From Nocardiopsis sp. ATB16-24 (GTDB lineage: Bacteria > Actinomycetota > Actinomycetes > Streptosporangiales > Streptosporangiaceae), in assembly GCF_030271535.1 (NCBI RefSeq), contig NZ_JASCXJ010000003.1, positions 248,001 through 312,000 on the forward strand: DNA of 64,000 nucleotides, given 5' to 3'. Shown here in pieces: positions 51,794-61,315 of the stretch. Position numbers and translations under genes: made by a program. How positions within the stretch are numbered: the stretch's first letter is position 1; each line of letters starts with the position of its first letter. The notes below the pieces were generated by a model. That model saw only the letters and a list, made by a program, of their open reading frames with translations, did no database searches and was not told the origin of the DNA.

Positions 51794-52519
51794 TCAGTGG
51801 TCGTGGCCGCCCCCCGGGCCCCCTTCCGTCCCGGCCCCGTCGTCGGGTTCGGACCGCCCTCGATCGGGGGCCTCGGCCAGGTACAGCTCGAAGGGCCCGT
51901 GGCCGGTGTCCACACCGACCATGTCGAGTTGCGCGGCGGCCGACTCCCACGACAGGACGGCCTGGTCGCGCAGGTCCATGGCGATGTGGAGGACGTCCAT
52001 GCGCAGGTCCTCGTCCTCCACCAGGGCGGCCTGGGCGTAGGTCTCGACCGACATCGACAGCGATCGGACGGAGGAGACCAGACCCGCGTGGGCGAGGTCG
52101 TGGGCGTCGGCCCCCTCCGGCGGCTCGCCGAGGTACTCCGCGGCCTCGCGCACCCCGGTCCGCCAGGAGTAGACGACCGAGGGTTCGGCGGGCTCCAGGG
52201 AGGGGTGGGAGCCGTCGGTGGGCAGGAACACCTCCATGCCCCCCACCACGGGGGCCAGCTCCTCGTGGGCCATGCGGGCGTGTTCGAGGAGCTCACCGAC
52301 CCTGTCGGGATCGGGTCGGTAGGCCAGGACCTCCACTCCGGACGGCGTGTCCGCCGTCGTGTGGACACCACCGAGGAAGACGGCGGCGGCGCAGGCCGCG
52401 CCCGCCGTCACGAGGGAGATCCCGGTCAGCCACCAGGTGAACGGGGTCGCCTCCACCGGATCGAGGCCCTCGGGGGGACGGGGAGCGGGGGCGGAGGTGG
52501 ACCGGTGTTGTTCGGACAT
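51794..52519 (-). CDS. hypothetical membrane-anchored protein
   Basis: 241 residues: Pro-rich start, one transmembrane helix ([24 protein letters not shown], about 29-52), then an extracytoplasmic helical domain rich in Glu/Asp/Ala and a Gly/His-rich end. I do not recognise it. A LacI-like operator motif lies 36 bp upstream of ATG 52519. Confidence 0.65.
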   Translation of the reverse strand: MSEQHRSTSAPAPRPPEGLDPVEATPFTWWLTGISLVTAGAACAAAVFLGGVHTTADTPSGVEVLAYRPDPDRVGELLEHARMAHEELAPVVGGMEVFLPTDGSHPSLEPAEPSVVYSWRTGVREAAEYLGEPPEGADAHDLAHAGLVSSVRSLSMSVETYAQAALVEDEDLRMDVLHIAMDLRDQAVLSWESAAAQLDMVGVDTGHGPFELYLAEAPDRGRSEPDDGAGTEGGPGGGHDH

Positions 52520-52554
52520 CGCGACGTCTCCTTCGAGGAGGGAGCCGCCCTACT

Positions 52555-52569
52555 AAGCAAGCGCTTTCC
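52555..52569 (-). promoter_or_regulatory. possible LacI-type operator
   Basis: AAGCAAGCGCTTTCC contains the 8-bp palindrome AAGCGCTT typical of LacI-family sites. It also resembles the AnCAAGnnCTTGnT sites of the catabolic island but fails at the last positions (CTTT-C-C). It is in the promoter of the membrane-anchored protein gene. Confidence 0.35.
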
Positions 52570-52663
52570 GGTGAGCGCGACACCAAGCGGGGGGTGATGG
52601 ACGTGGTCATCCCGGCCATGGGCGTCCGTCGCCGTGGTGCGGCACGTCGACGTACGGACCCGT

Positions 52664-53530
52664 TCATGGGGTCTCCTCCCGTCGTGTCAGGGGTCGGAGG
52701 AAGGCCAGGCCGTCGACGGCGATGGCGTCCTGACTCGCCGCCAACGGTCGCCAGACGGAGGCCGCCGTGGCGATGCTGGCATTCTCCGCTGTGAAGGACT
52801 CGATCACCAGGGGCCCTCGGTATCCCGATTCCTCCAACGCGTCGAGGATGCCGACCCAGTCCAGGTGGTCGGCGCCGGGGGCGCCCCGATCGTTGGCGCA
52901 CACCTGCACGTGCCCGATGCGTCCGGCGGCCCGCCGGATCGCCGCCGCCACGTCACGCTCCTCGATGTTCATGTGGTACACGTCCAGGGCCAGTCCGCAG
53001 TGCCCGTCCGGCAGCAGGTCGAGCAGTTCCAGTCCCTGGTCCACCGTGTTGAGCACGCTGGTCTCGTACCGGTTGAGGGGTTCCACCGCCAGGCCGACCC
53101 CCGCGGCCGAGGCGTGCTCGACCACGGGGATCAGCGCTTCGGCCAGCTCCGCGACGATCCCCGCCCGCTCTCGCGGGGACATACGCCACGTACGGCCGAC
53201 CGAGGCGTAGGCCGGGCCGGCGATGACGGAGGAGCCCACCGTCGCCGCCGTGTCCACGACCTTCCTGAGGTAGTCCTGTGTGCGCGTACGGGTGGCCGGG
53301 TCGGTGGCGACGAGCTCCCGACCCGACCCCATGACCAGCACCACGCCGGCCGACAGACCCAACCCGTCCAACAGGGCCCGGGCACGCCGGGGGTCCCAGT
53401 CGCCGACCTCCTCTACGGGGAGCTCGATCATGTCGAACCCCCACTCGGCCACCCGGGGCGCGATCCGCTCCAGCCCCGCGTCGGTCAGCGGCGACGTCCA
53501 CACCCACGTGTTGACCCCCAGCGCGTGCAT
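52664..53530 (-). CDS. sugar phosphate isomerase/epimerase (ketose 3-epimerase-like)
   Basis: 288-residue TIM-barrel protein of the tagatose/psicose 3-epimerase type: GVNTWVWTSPL, WGFDMIELPVEE, the metal Glu in VGLAVEPLNRYE (about 146), Asp-x-x-His in ALDVYHMNIEE (about 178-188), His in IGHVQVCAND and Glu in GPLVIESFTAE. It would epimerise a free ketose or keto-inositol. It follows the binding-protein gene by 4 bases and is the last gene of the ABC operon. Confidence 0.9.
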   Translation of the reverse strand: MHALGVNTWVWTSPLTDAGLERIAPRVAEWGFDMIELPVEEVGDWDPRRARALLDGLGLSAGVVLVMGSGRELVATDPATRTRTQDYLRKVVDTAATVGSSVIAGPAYASVGRTWRMSPRERAGIVAELAEALIPVVEHASAAGVGLAVEPLNRYETSVLNTVDQGLELLDLLPDGHCGLALDVYHMNIEERDVAAAIRRAAGRIGHVQVCANDRGAPGADHLDWVGILDALEESGYRGPLVIESFTAENASIATAASVWRPLAASQDAIAVDGLAFLRPLTRREETP

Positions 53531-53534
53531 TCTC

Positions 53535-54740
53535 CTACCTCTCCGTCCAGGCCTCGGGGAAGCCCGGCAGGTCCTCGCCGCCGAACTTGGCGTAGTGCAG
53601 GGACGGCATGTCCTCGTTGCGCTGGAGATACTCGTCCAGCCGGTCCTGGCGGACCGGTTCCTGCGGCAGGACCCACTCGGAGGGCACCTCCTCGCCGGCG
53701 AGGATCATGCTCGCGGCCAGGACCGGTGTCCGCCACTGGAAGTTGGAGTAGACCGGCGCGATCGCGGTGAGGTCCTCCTCCTGCCACTTGCGCATGAAGC
53801 TCAACTCGTCCTCTCCGGAGATCACGGGGTAGGGCCGTCCGGCGTCCTCGAAGGCCTCCAGGGCCGCCACGGCACCGTCCCCGGCGTCCATCCAGATGCC
53901 GTCGACCTCGCCGCGTTGCAGGTGCTGGGAGACCAGGTCCTTGATCTTGGCGCCGTCGCCCTCGGTGAACTCGTAACCGAGTACCTCCAGGTCGCTGTCA
54001 CCGAAGACCTCCTGGGCCGCCGCCCACCGGTGTTCGAGCACGTCGACGCCGGGAAGGATGCGCAGCGCCAGCACCTTCGACCCCGGGTCCAGGTTCTCGA
54101 CCAGGAACTCGGCCGCGTCCGCGCCGAAGGCGTAACCGCCGATCGGGTGGATGAAGGTGACCATGCAGTCGCTGTTGACGCCGCGGTCGAAGACCACGAC
54201 CGGGACTCCGCTCTCACAGGCGGTCTCCACGGCCGGGGTCAGGGTGGCGGTGGTGGACGGCGAGATGATGATGACGTCACAGTCCCCCGAGTCCACGAAC
54301 GCCTGGATGTCGGAGATCTGTTGGTTGTCGTCGTCGGCGGCGTCGGAGACCCGGAAGTCACCGATACGCCCCTCCTCCTGGAGCGCCTCCACCTGCTGTT
54401 CCATGGTGATGAAGCCGGTGACGCGCCAGGGGTTGGACACCGAGGCGTTGGAGAAGCACAGGGTCGCGTCCTCGGGGGCGTCATGGGCGAACTCGGCGGT
54501 GTCGATCCACTCCGGCTCGATCGCCTGCAACCAGGGCTGGTCCTCCGGCCCCTCCGGGGTGATCTCGCGCTGGGCGAGCTGGGCCTCGTACTCGGCCTGG
54601 TCGAACCACTCCCCGTCCGGGGTCGACCCGGCCTCGCCGTTGCCTCCCTCGGGCGAGTCGTCCGGAGTGTCCGTCGTACACGCCGTGAGCATCAGTGTCA
54701 GACCGGCCGCGCCGGCGAGAAGCACGCGGGGGACGCGCAT
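53535..54740 (-). CDS. sugar-type ABC transporter substrate-binding lipoprotein
   Basis: 401-residue exported lipoprotein: basic start, hydrophobic core and lipobox LTAC with Cys near residue 21, then a Gly/Ser/Glu linker of about 40 residues. The type I periplasmic-binding fold of the ribose/xylose class follows (CFSNASVSNPWRVTGF, QAFVDSGDCDVIIISPS, GVPVVVFDRGV, and GEVDGIWMDAGDGAVAALEA). It is longer than typical RbsB because of the linker. ATG 54740. It delivers the sugar to the two permeases. Confidence 0.9.
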   Translation of the reverse strand: MRVPRVLLAGAAGLTLMLTACTTDTPDDSPEGGNGEAGSTPDGEWFDQAEYEAQLAQREITPEGPEDQPWLQAIEPEWIDTAEFAHDAPEDATLCFSNASVSNPWRVTGFITMEQQVEALQEEGRIGDFRVSDAADDDNQQISDIQAFVDSGDCDVIIISPSTTATLTPAVETACESGVPVVVFDRGVNSDCMVTFIHPIGGYAFGADAAEFLVENLDPGSKVLALRILPGVDVLEHRWAAAQEVFGDSDLEVLGYEFTEGDGAKIKDLVSQHLQRGEVDGIWMDAGDGAVAALEAFEDAGRPYPVISGEDELSFMRKWQEEDLTAIAPVYSNFQWRTPVLAASMILAGEEVPSEWVLPQEPVRQDRLDEYLQRNEDMPSLHYAKFGGEDLPGFPEAWTER

Positions 54741-54742
54741 GG

Positions 54743-55804
54743 TTACCTCCTGGAAGAGCCGAGCGTCCGCTCGGTCGGATGGTCCGGTCGCCGTCGCAGG
54801 CGCTCCGGCAGTCGAAGGTCGCCTCGGCGGGCGGCGTAGGCCACCGCGGCGATGATGATGAGACCCTGCACCGACGGCTGGATCGTCGAGGGCAGGTAGA
54901 GCTGGTTGAACAGGGTGAACAGGGCCTCCACGGTCAGGGCCCCCAGGACGGCGGCGACCACGGTGCCGCGCCCACCGCCCAGCACCACACCGCCGAGCAC
55001 GACGGCGGTGATGGCGGTGAACTCCAGTCCCTCGCCGACCTGCGCGGTCACCCCGGCGAACCCGCCGATGAGGACGGCGGCGACGGTGGCCAGCAGGGAG
55101 GAGCCGATGAAGGCCATGGTGCGCGTCCGCCACACCCGCACCCCCGAGAACGCGGCGGCGACGTCGTTGTCACCCGTCGCGACGAGGGCGCGGCCGAAGG
55201 GCGAGCGCATGCAGAGCACCGCCGCCACGGCCACCACCAGCGCGATGACCAGCGCCCACGGGACCTGACCGAAGAAGGGCACGTCCTCGATCCCGCCGCG
55301 TCCGGGCACACGGAAGGACTCCGACAGGGCCCCGGTGGGCGCACCGCCGGTCCAGTAGCGCACGGCGCCGAACAGGATCAGCATCGTGCCGAGCGTGGTG
55401 ATGATCGACTGCACCCGCAGCAGCGTGGTCACCAGACCGTTGACCAGACCCACCACCAGGCCGAAGACCAACATCAGGGCGATCACCGGCAGGGTCATCG
55501 ACTCCTCGCCGTCGATGAGCCGCGCCGCGATCACCACCTGCGCGCCCACCAGGGAGCCGACCGACAGGTCGAACTCCCCCGAGACGATCACCAGGTACTG
55601 GCCGACGGCCAGGATCACCAGCGGCGCCGCCTTCTTGGCGAAGGCCATCAACGGCGGACCCTCGAAGAACGACGGGTTCTGTGTGGCGATGACGACGAAG
55701 ATCAGTGCCAGCAACAGGGCGGCGGTGGCCGTACCGCCCCGGAACGACGCGGCGAGCGCCGAGCGCGGGGAGAGGGCGGAGGACGTGCCCGTGTTCGGGG
55801 TCAT
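54743..55804 (-). CDS. sugar-type ABC transporter permease (RbsC-like) 2
   Basis: 353-residue permease with about ten helices. Family landmarks: EFDLSVGSLVGAQVVIAARL, GLVTTLLRVQSIITTLGTM, ALVATGDNDVAAAFSGVRVWR (coupling loop) and VVLGGVVLGGGRGTVVAAVLG. ATG 55804 overlaps the upstream permease stop by 4 bases. It forms a heterodimer with the next gene. Confidence 0.91.
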   Translation of the reverse strand: MTPNTGTSSALSPRSALAASFRGGTATAALLLALIFVVIATQNPSFFEGPPLMAFAKKAAPLVILAVGQYLVIVSGEFDLSVGSLVGAQVVIAARLIDGEESMTLPVIALMLVFGLVVGLVNGLVTTLLRVQSIITTLGTMLILFGAVRYWTGGAPTGALSESFRVPGRGGIEDVPFFGQVPWALVIALVVAVAAVLCMRSPFGRALVATGDNDVAAAFSGVRVWRTRTMAFIGSSLLATVAAVLIGGFAGVTAQVGEGLEFTAITAVVLGGVVLGGGRGTVVAAVLGALTVEALFTLFNQLYLPSTIQPSVQGLIIIAAVAYAARRGDLRLPERLRRRPDHPTERTLGSSRR

Positions 55805-56910
55805 CGGCGGCCTCCCAGGGCTCGCGGGGAGGGGTCGGGATCCGCCGGTCCCCCGGGGTCGGGGGACGGACGGGCTTCGGGGGCGGGACCTCGATCCGGT
55901 GGGGACGCGCCGCCCGAGGGGAAGCGCACGCGCGTGGCGGCACGGGAGTGCCGGCCTCGGGCGTAGACGGCCACCGCGGCGATGACGATCACACCGCGCA
56001 GTACGTCCTTGACGAACGGGTCGATCGCCAGCACGTTGAAGACGGTGTCGAGCGTGGCGAGGATGAACACCCCCGCGATCGTCCCGGCCACCCCGCCACG
56101 ACCGCCGAGCAGGTAGGTTCCGCCCAGCACCACGGCCGCGATGGCCTCCAGTTCGTAGCCGTTGCCGTAGACCGTGGCGCTGCCGGTGCCGAAACGCGCA
56201 GCCAACAGCAGACCCGCCGTCCCGGCCATGACCGAGCACAGCACGTGCGCGGTCACGGTGGGCACCTCCGGGCGTATCCCCGACAGGCGGGCCACCTCGG
56301 CGTCACCGCCGACGGCGTAGACGTGGTAGCCCATCCGGGTCCGCCGCAGGAACAGCACCGCCGCCACGGCCACGCCCAGCATGATCAGGGTGGACACGGG
56401 CAGTACACCGATCCTGGTGTAGCCGAAGGCCTGGAAGGCGGCCGGGATCTCCCCGGCCGGCCCCTGGAACTCGGTGTCGAGGTACCCCTTGATGATCAGT
56501 CCCGCGCCCAGGGTGGCGATGAAGGGATTGACCCCCAACTTGGTGACCACCAGACCGTTGGCCAGACCGATCAGACCCGCCAGGCCCAGGGCCGCGCCCA
56601 CACCGAGCAGGACGCGGGAGGGGTCTCCCGCCATGGTGGTGGCCGCGACCACGGTGGACAGCGCCGCGACGTAGCCCACCGACAGGTCCAGGGAACGGCA
56701 CAGGATCACCAGGGTCTGACCGATGGCCAGGAATCCCAGCAGACTGCTGCGGGTGAACAGGTCCACGGTGTTGGCGGTGGTGAACAGGTTGCCGCCCCGC
56801 GCGGCCACGAAGGCCGCGCTGAGCGCGAGCAACAGGACCAGGGCCAGATAGACCATCGCGGTGGTGCCGAGGCGGGGGACACGCGCGGGGAGGATCGCGG
56901 TGCGTTTCAC
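55801..56910 (-). CDS. sugar-type ABC transporter permease (RbsC-like) 1
   Basis: 369-residue permease; CRSLDLSVGYVAALS, ANGLVVTKLGVNPFIATLGAG, AVGGDAEVARLSGIRPE and VVLGGTYLLGGRGGVAGTIAG mark the RbsC/XylH family. The last 50 residues (PSGGASPPDRGPAPEARPSPD) are a disordered Pro-rich extension. Start overlaps the ATPase stop (ATGA). Confidence 0.91.
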   Translation of the reverse strand: MKRTAILPARVPRLGTTAMVYLALVLLLALSAAFVAARGGNLFTTANTVDLFTRSSLLGFLAIGQTLVILCRSLDLSVGYVAALSTVVAATTMAGDPSRVLLGVGAALGLAGLIGLANGLVVTKLGVNPFIATLGAGLIIKGYLDTEFQGPAGEIPAAFQAFGYTRIGVLPVSTLIMLGVAVAAVLFLRRTRMGYHVYAVGGDAEVARLSGIRPEVPTVTAHVLCSVMAGTAGLLLAARFGTGSATVYGNGYELEAIAAVVLGGTYLLGGRGGVAGTIAGVFILATLDTVFNVLAIDPFVKDVLRGVIVIAAVAVYARGRHSRAATRVRFPSGGASPPDRGPAPEARPSPDPGGPADPDPSPRALGGRR

Positions 56911-58586
56911 GGAGCGGCCTCCTCGTGCCGTGCGGAGGGGTCCTCGCCGCCGTCTCCGGTGGGCGGGACGGGATCGGCGGAGGGGGTCGGGGGCGGCGTC
57001 GAGGCGCCGGTGCCCTTCATGGCGTCGTCGACCACCTCGTCACCGGAGCCGGGCGGTGTACGGGGATCGTCGACCGCGGGATCGGGGTCGTTCCCGTGGG
57101 GCGAGCCCGTGGCCATCGCCATGACGGCCTCCTCACCGGACCCACCGGGAAGTTCACCCGCCACCCGGCCGTCGCGCAGCACGACCAGACGGTCCGACAT
57201 CCCGATCAGTTCGGGCAGTTCCGAGGAGATGAGCACGATGGCCACGCCCGCCGCGGCCAGTTCGCGCATCAGCCGGTAGACGGCCTGTTTGGCGCCCACG
57301 TCGATACCGCGCGTGGGCTCGTCGAGCACCATCACCCCGGGTTCGGCGGCCAGCCACTTGGCCAGCACCACCTTCTGTTGGTTGCCACCGGACAGGTACC
57401 GCACGTCCTGGCCGTGACCCGCGCGTGCGACCAACTCCACCGAGGACAGGATCTCGGGTAGCCGCCGTGCCCTGCGGGCCGAACCGAAGGGCCAGACCGC
57501 GTCCAGGACCAGACGGCCGTTGGCCGCGATCGACTGGTTCAGGGCCAGCCCCTGTGCCTTGCGGTCCTCGGTCACCAGGACCAGACCGGCGCGCACGGCC
57601 TGGCGAGGTGAGCGCGCGTCGATCCGGCGGCCGTCCACGAACACCTCGCCCCGGGTGAAGCGTTCGATCCCGAACAGGGCGTGGGCGACCTCGGTGCGTC
57701 CGCTGCCCTGGAGCCCGCCCAGGCCCAGGATCTCTCCCCCGCGCACTTGGAGGTCGATCCCGTCCAGTTGGGCGTTGCCCCCACCGGAGACCGACAGACG
57801 GACCCGCCCCACGTGTTCGCCGTGCGGGGTCAGAGGCTCGGGGAAGACCGCCGAGACCGGGCGCCCCACCATCTTGCGGACCAGATCGGTGGGGGTGACG
57901 GCGTCGGCGGACACCGTGTCGACCAGGCGGCCGTCCTTGAGGACGGTGATGGTGTGGGCCAGGTCGAAGATCTCCCGCATGCGGTGCGACACGTACAGCA
58001 CCGCCACACCGCGTGCGAGCAGGCGGCCGATGATCCGGTACAGCGTCTCCACCTCGTGGTCGGCGAGCGCGGCGGTCGGCTCGTCCATGGAGATGATGCG
58101 CGCGTCGTGGGAGAGCGCCTTGACGATCTCCACCACCTGCTGTTCGGCCACCGACAGCGACCCCACCCTGGCGCGGGGGTCGATACCACGCAGGTCCAGA
58201 TCGGAAAGGAGCGCGGCGGTGGCGCGCTCCATGGCGCGGCCGTCCACCCATCCCCGGCGGCGGATCTCCCGGCCCAGGAAGACGTTCTCGGCGACCGTGC
58301 GCTCGGGCAGGAGGTTGAACTCCTGGAAGACCGTGGACACGCCCGCGCGCTGGGCCTGAAGCGGGTGCTCGAAGGAGACCGGGGACCCTTCCAGTTCGAC
58401 GGTCCCCTCGTCCGCGCGATGCACTCCGGCCAGCACCTTCATCAGGGTGGACTTGCCCGCGCCGTTCTCGCCGACCAGCGCGTGCAACCGTCCTGGACGC
58501 AGTTCCAGGTCCACCCCGTGCAGGACGCGCACGCCCAGGAAGGACTTGGTGATGCCGCTCATCCGCAGCAGGGGCGGGCCGGTCAT
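56907..58586 (-). CDS. sugar-type ABC transporter ATPase (RbsA-like, two nucleotide-binding domains)
   Basis: 559-residue double ATPase. Domain 1: Walker A GENGAGKST (about 39-47), signature LSVAEQQVVEI, Walker B ISMDEPTAAL. Domain 2: the usual degenerate A-loop LGGLQGSGRTEVAHALFG (about 272-289), signature LSGGNQQKVVLAKWL, Walker B MVLDEPTRGIDVG. The final 55 residues are acidic and Pro-rich (TPPPTPSADPVPPTGDGG), unusual for RbsA. It energises the importer. Confidence 0.93.
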   Translation of the reverse strand: MTGPPLLRMSGITKSFLGVRVLHGVDLELRPGRLHALVGENGAGKSTLMKVLAGVHRADEGTVELEGSPVSFEHPLQAQRAGVSTVFQEFNLLPERTVAENVFLGREIRRRGWVDGRAMERATAALLSDLDLRGIDPRARVGSLSVAEQQVVEIVKALSHDARIISMDEPTAALADHEVETLYRIIGRLLARGVAVLYVSHRMREIFDLAHTITVLKDGRLVDTVSADAVTPTDLVRKMVGRPVSAVFPEPLTPHGEHVGRVRLSVSGGGNAQLDGIDLQVRGGEILGLGGLQGSGRTEVAHALFGIERFTRGEVFVDGRRIDARSPRQAVRAGLVLVTEDRKAQGLALNQSIAANGRLVLDAVWPFGSARRARRLPEILSSVELVARAGHGQDVRYLSGGNQQKVVLAKWLAAEPGVMVLDEPTRGIDVGAKQAVYRLMRELAAAGVAIVLISSELPELIGMSDRLVVLRDGRVAGELPGGSGEEAVMAMATGSPHGNDPDPAVDDPRTPPGSGDEVVDDAMKGTGASTPPPTPSADPVPPTGDGGEDPSARHEEAAP

Positions 58587-59731
58587 CCCTGCTCGACCTC
58601 CGCCACGTCCACCCAGCGTCGCTCCCGGTCCGAGAGCAGCACGGCCTCGGCCAGGACGGCGGCGCGCAGGCCGTCCTCGAACACGGGCAGGCCCTCGGGA
58701 GGGTGCCCGGCGATGGCGGCGGCGGTGTCGGCCACCAGCGCGTTGAAGCAGTCCTGGTAACCCTGGGGATGCCCGACGGGCACGGTGGCCAGGCGTGCGG
58801 CGTCCGCGCTCAGACCGGGATCGTCACGGGTGATGGTGCCGGTGCGGCCTCGGCTGCCGGCCCAGAGGGTCTCGGGGTTCTCCTGGTCGAAGAGCAGCGA
58901 ACCCTCGGTGCCGGAGACCTCCAGCACCAGCCGGTTCTTACGCCCGGGGGAGACCTGACTGATGACGGCGTTGCCGATCACGCCGCCCACGGTGGAGAAC
59001 TGTAGGGAGACCAGGTCCTCGGTGGCCACGGCACGGCCGTCGCGGGTGTCGTTGACGCGGGAGGTCCGGGCGCTGACCGCGGTGATGCGGTCGCCGGTGA
59101 CGAACTCCAGCATGTCGCACCAGTGCGAACCGATGTCACCGAAGGCGCGGGTGGCCCCGCCGCGCACGGGATCGACCCGCCAGTTGTCCTCCTCCGGATA
59201 GAGCAGCCAGTCCTGGAGGTAACCGCCGTGGGCGAGGGTGACGCGGCCCAGGGAGCCGGCGGCGACCTGGGCGCGTGCCTCGCGTGCCATGGGATGGAAG
59301 CGGTAGACGAAGGGGACGACGGCGACCCGCTCCGCCTCACGTGCGGCTTGGACCAGGCCGCGCGCGGTGTCGGCGTCGGTGGCCAACGGCTTCTCGCACA
59401 CCACGTGCTTGCCCGCCTCCAACGCGGCCAGACTCAGTGGTGCGTGCAGGTCGTTGGGGGTGCACACGTGGACCACGTCCACGTCGTCACCGCGGACGAG
59501 TTCGAGGGCGTCCCCGTGGGCCCGGGCGATGCCGTTGGCGACCCGGAACCGCTCGGCCTTGTCCGGGGAGGAACCCGCGACCCCCACGACCTCGCCGCCC
59601 GAGGCCCGGACGGCGTGGGAGTGGACCCGCCCCATGAAGCCGGTGCCGATCACCGCGGCGCGGTAGGGACGCGGGGAGGCCGGTCCGGCGTCCGCCGCCT
59701 CACCCGGGTGTATGGCCTTGCTCACTGACAT
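58583..59731 (-). CDS. Gfo/Idh/MocA family NAD(P)-dependent oxidoreductase
   Basis: 382 residues. The Rossmann loop AVIGTGFMGRVHSHAV (about 25-40) binds NAD(P); HVVCEKPLATD (about 110-120) carries the family's EKP; the catalytic-domain segment with AFGDIGSHWCDMLEF holds the D-x-x-x-H-x-x-D-like pattern. It oxidises a sugar or inositol. It is the first gene of the leftward operon; the ROK regulator is divergent. ATG 59731 gives normal length. Confidence 0.91.
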   Translation of the reverse strand: MSVSKAIHPGEAADAGPASPRPYRAAVIGTGFMGRVHSHAVRASGGEVVGVAGSSPDKAERFRVANGIARAHGDALELVRGDDVDVVHVCTPNDLHAPLSLAALEAGKHVVCEKPLATDADTARGLVQAAREAERVAVVPFVYRFHPMAREARAQVAAGSLGRVTLAHGGYLQDWLLYPEEDNWRVDPVRGGATRAFGDIGSHWCDMLEFVTGDRITAVSARTSRVNDTRDGRAVATEDLVSLQFSTVGGVIGNAVISQVSPGRKNRLVLEVSGTEGSLLFDQENPETLWAGSRGRTGTITRDDPGLSADAARLATVPVGHPQGYQDCFNALVADTAAAIAGHPPEGLPVFEDGLRAAVLAEAVLLSDRERRWVDVAEVEQG

Positions 59732-59749
59732 GCGTCGAAGGTACGCCGG

Positions 59750-59775
59750 ACTTATGACGATCGTCAAGCATAAGT
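59750..59775. promoter_or_regulatory. inverted-repeat operator for the ROK regulator
   Basis: ACTTATG (59750-59756) and CATAAGT (59769-59775) form a perfect 7-bp inverted repeat with a 12-base spacer that itself contains GACGATCGTC. It is centred between the divergent sugar operon and ROK gene. Confidence 0.62.
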
Positions 59776-59789
59776 TGTCTGAACTGGCC

Positions 59790-59801
59790 GCATTAGAATG
59801 C
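59790..59801. promoter_or_regulatory. second short palindrome in the ROK/ABC intergenic region
   Basis: GCATT-AG-AATGC, 12 bp, between the first inverted repeat and the ROK start; it may be a promoter-proximal operator for the regulator itself. Confidence 0.4.
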
Positions 59802-59839
59802 TGCATGGAAGTCAATAGATCCTGTGCTTCACTGTTCGC

Positions 59840-61057
59840 ATGACGGAAGAAGCGCTGACTCCCACGGAGGGACCCGGCTCGACCGGCGCTCCGACCACCG
59901 CACCCGGTGCGGGCACCCTGCTCCGACTCCTGCGTGACGGCAGGCCGCGCACTCGCTCGGAACTGGCCTCGGTCACCGGTCTGGCCCGCTCGACCGTCAC
60001 CCAACGCGTGGACGCCCTGCTCGCCAGCGGACTCATCGGACCGGCGGGCGAGGCCGCCTCCACCGGGGGAAGGCCGCCCACGACCTTCTCCTTCCGACCC
60101 GGCGCACGCGTGGTCCTGGCCGCCGACCTCGGCGCCACCCACGCCCGAATGGCCCTCACCGACATGTCGGGAACCGTACTCGCCGAGGAACGCGCCGACC
60201 TGGACATCGCCCTGGGACCCGAACCCGTCCTGGACTGGGTCGTGGACAGGGGCCGCGGCCTGCTGGGGGACGCACGGCGCACGACGGACGAACTGCTCGG
60301 CCTGGGCATCGGCCTGCCCGGCCCGGTGCAGCACTCCACCGGACGCGCGGTCAACCCACCGATCATGCCCGGCTGGGACGACTTCGACGTTCCCGGCTAC
60401 GTCCACGACCGGATCGACGTCCCGGTCATGGTGGACAACGACGTCAACATCATGGCGATCGGGGAACACCACACCGCCTGGCCCTCGGCCAGCCACCTGA
60501 TGTTCGTCAAGGTCGCCACGGGCATCGGCTGCGGGATCATCAGCGAGGGCCGCGTCTACCGGGGCGCCCAGGGAGCGGCCGGGGACATGGGCCACATCCA
60601 CGTCCCCAGCGGAGACGACCGCCCCTGCCGCTGTGGGAACACCGGCTGCCTGGAGGCGGTGGCCAGCGGCGCGGCCCTGGCCGCCTCGCTCACCGCGGAG
60701 GGGGTACCGGCCGACGGTGCCCGCGACGTGGTGGAGCTGGCCCGCAGTGGATCGGTGCCCGCGTTGCGCGCACTGCGCCAGGCGGGCCGCGACATCGGCG
60801 AGGTCCTGGCGGCCTCGGTCAACATGTTCAACCCGTCGGTCATCGTCATCGGCGGAGCACTCGCCCAGGCCGGCGACCACCTGCTCGCCGGAGTGCGCGA
60901 GGTCATCTACCAGCGCTCACTGCCGTTGGCCACCGAACACCTGAGCATCGTCTCCTCGGTGGCGGGCGAGAGCGCGGGCGTGGTCGGCGCCGCCGTCATG
61001 GTGATCGAGCACTGCCTGAGCCCCGGGCACGCGGACGCGCTGGTCAGCGGGGCCTGA
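59840..61057 (+). CDS. ROK family transcriptional repressor
   Basis: 405 residues. A winged-HTH is at about 26-75 (LLRLLRDGRPRTRSELASVT, then RSTVTQRVDALLASGLI). The ROK sugar-kinase-like domain has DLGATHARMAL (phosphate-1-like), FVKVATGIGCGI, GHIHVPSGDDRPC with CRCGNTGCLE zinc motif (about 254-263). The HTH shows it is a repressor of the XylR/NagC type rather than a kinase. It is divergent from, and probably controls, the ABC operon through the inverted repeat in between. Confidence 0.92.
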   Translation: MTEEALTPTEGPGSTGAPTTAPGAGTLLRLLRDGRPRTRSELASVTGLARSTVTQRVDALLASGLIGPAGEAASTGGRPPTTFSFRPGARVVLAADLGATHARMALTDMSGTVLAEERADLDIALGPEPVLDWVVDRGRGLLGDARRTTDELLGLGIGLPGPVQHSTGRAVNPPIMPGWDDFDVPGYVHDRIDVPVMVDNDVNIMAIGEHHTAWPSASHLMFVKVATGIGCGIISEGRVYRGAQGAAGDMGHIHVPSGDDRPCRCGNTGCLEAVASGAALAASLTAEGVPADGARDVVELARSGSVPALRALRQAGRDIGEVLAASVNMFNPSVIVIGGALAQAGDHLLAGVREVIYQRSLPLATEHLSIVSSVAGESAGVVGAAVMVIEHCLSPGHADALVSGA

Positions 61058-61219
61058 GACGGTCACTCAGAGCCTCGGACCGCTCTCGGGGGTCCCCCGC
61101 GGCTCCACGAAGAGCAGTCGGTCGTGCCGAGCGGTCGGCGCGGTCGCGTTCGGCACGCATGAGCCCTGGGCCCGCGCGTGGACCGGAGGCCCTCGACGGA
61201 GCGCGAGGTACCCCGCGCA

Positions 61220-61256
61220 TGAGGAGGGGGCGGAACCGCTCGGCTCCGCCCCTCCT
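61220..61256. terminator. terminator hairpin
   Basis: GGAGGGGGCGGAACC pairs with GGCTCCGCCCCTCC with one bulge and one mismatch, 4-base loop. It lies between the convergent ROK and DUF6069-like genes. Confidence 0.7.
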
Positions 61257-61315
61257 CCTACGCCGTGGTCAGGGACGCCCCGGGCCCTCGGGTCACGGGG
61301 AACCCGGTGGACCGC

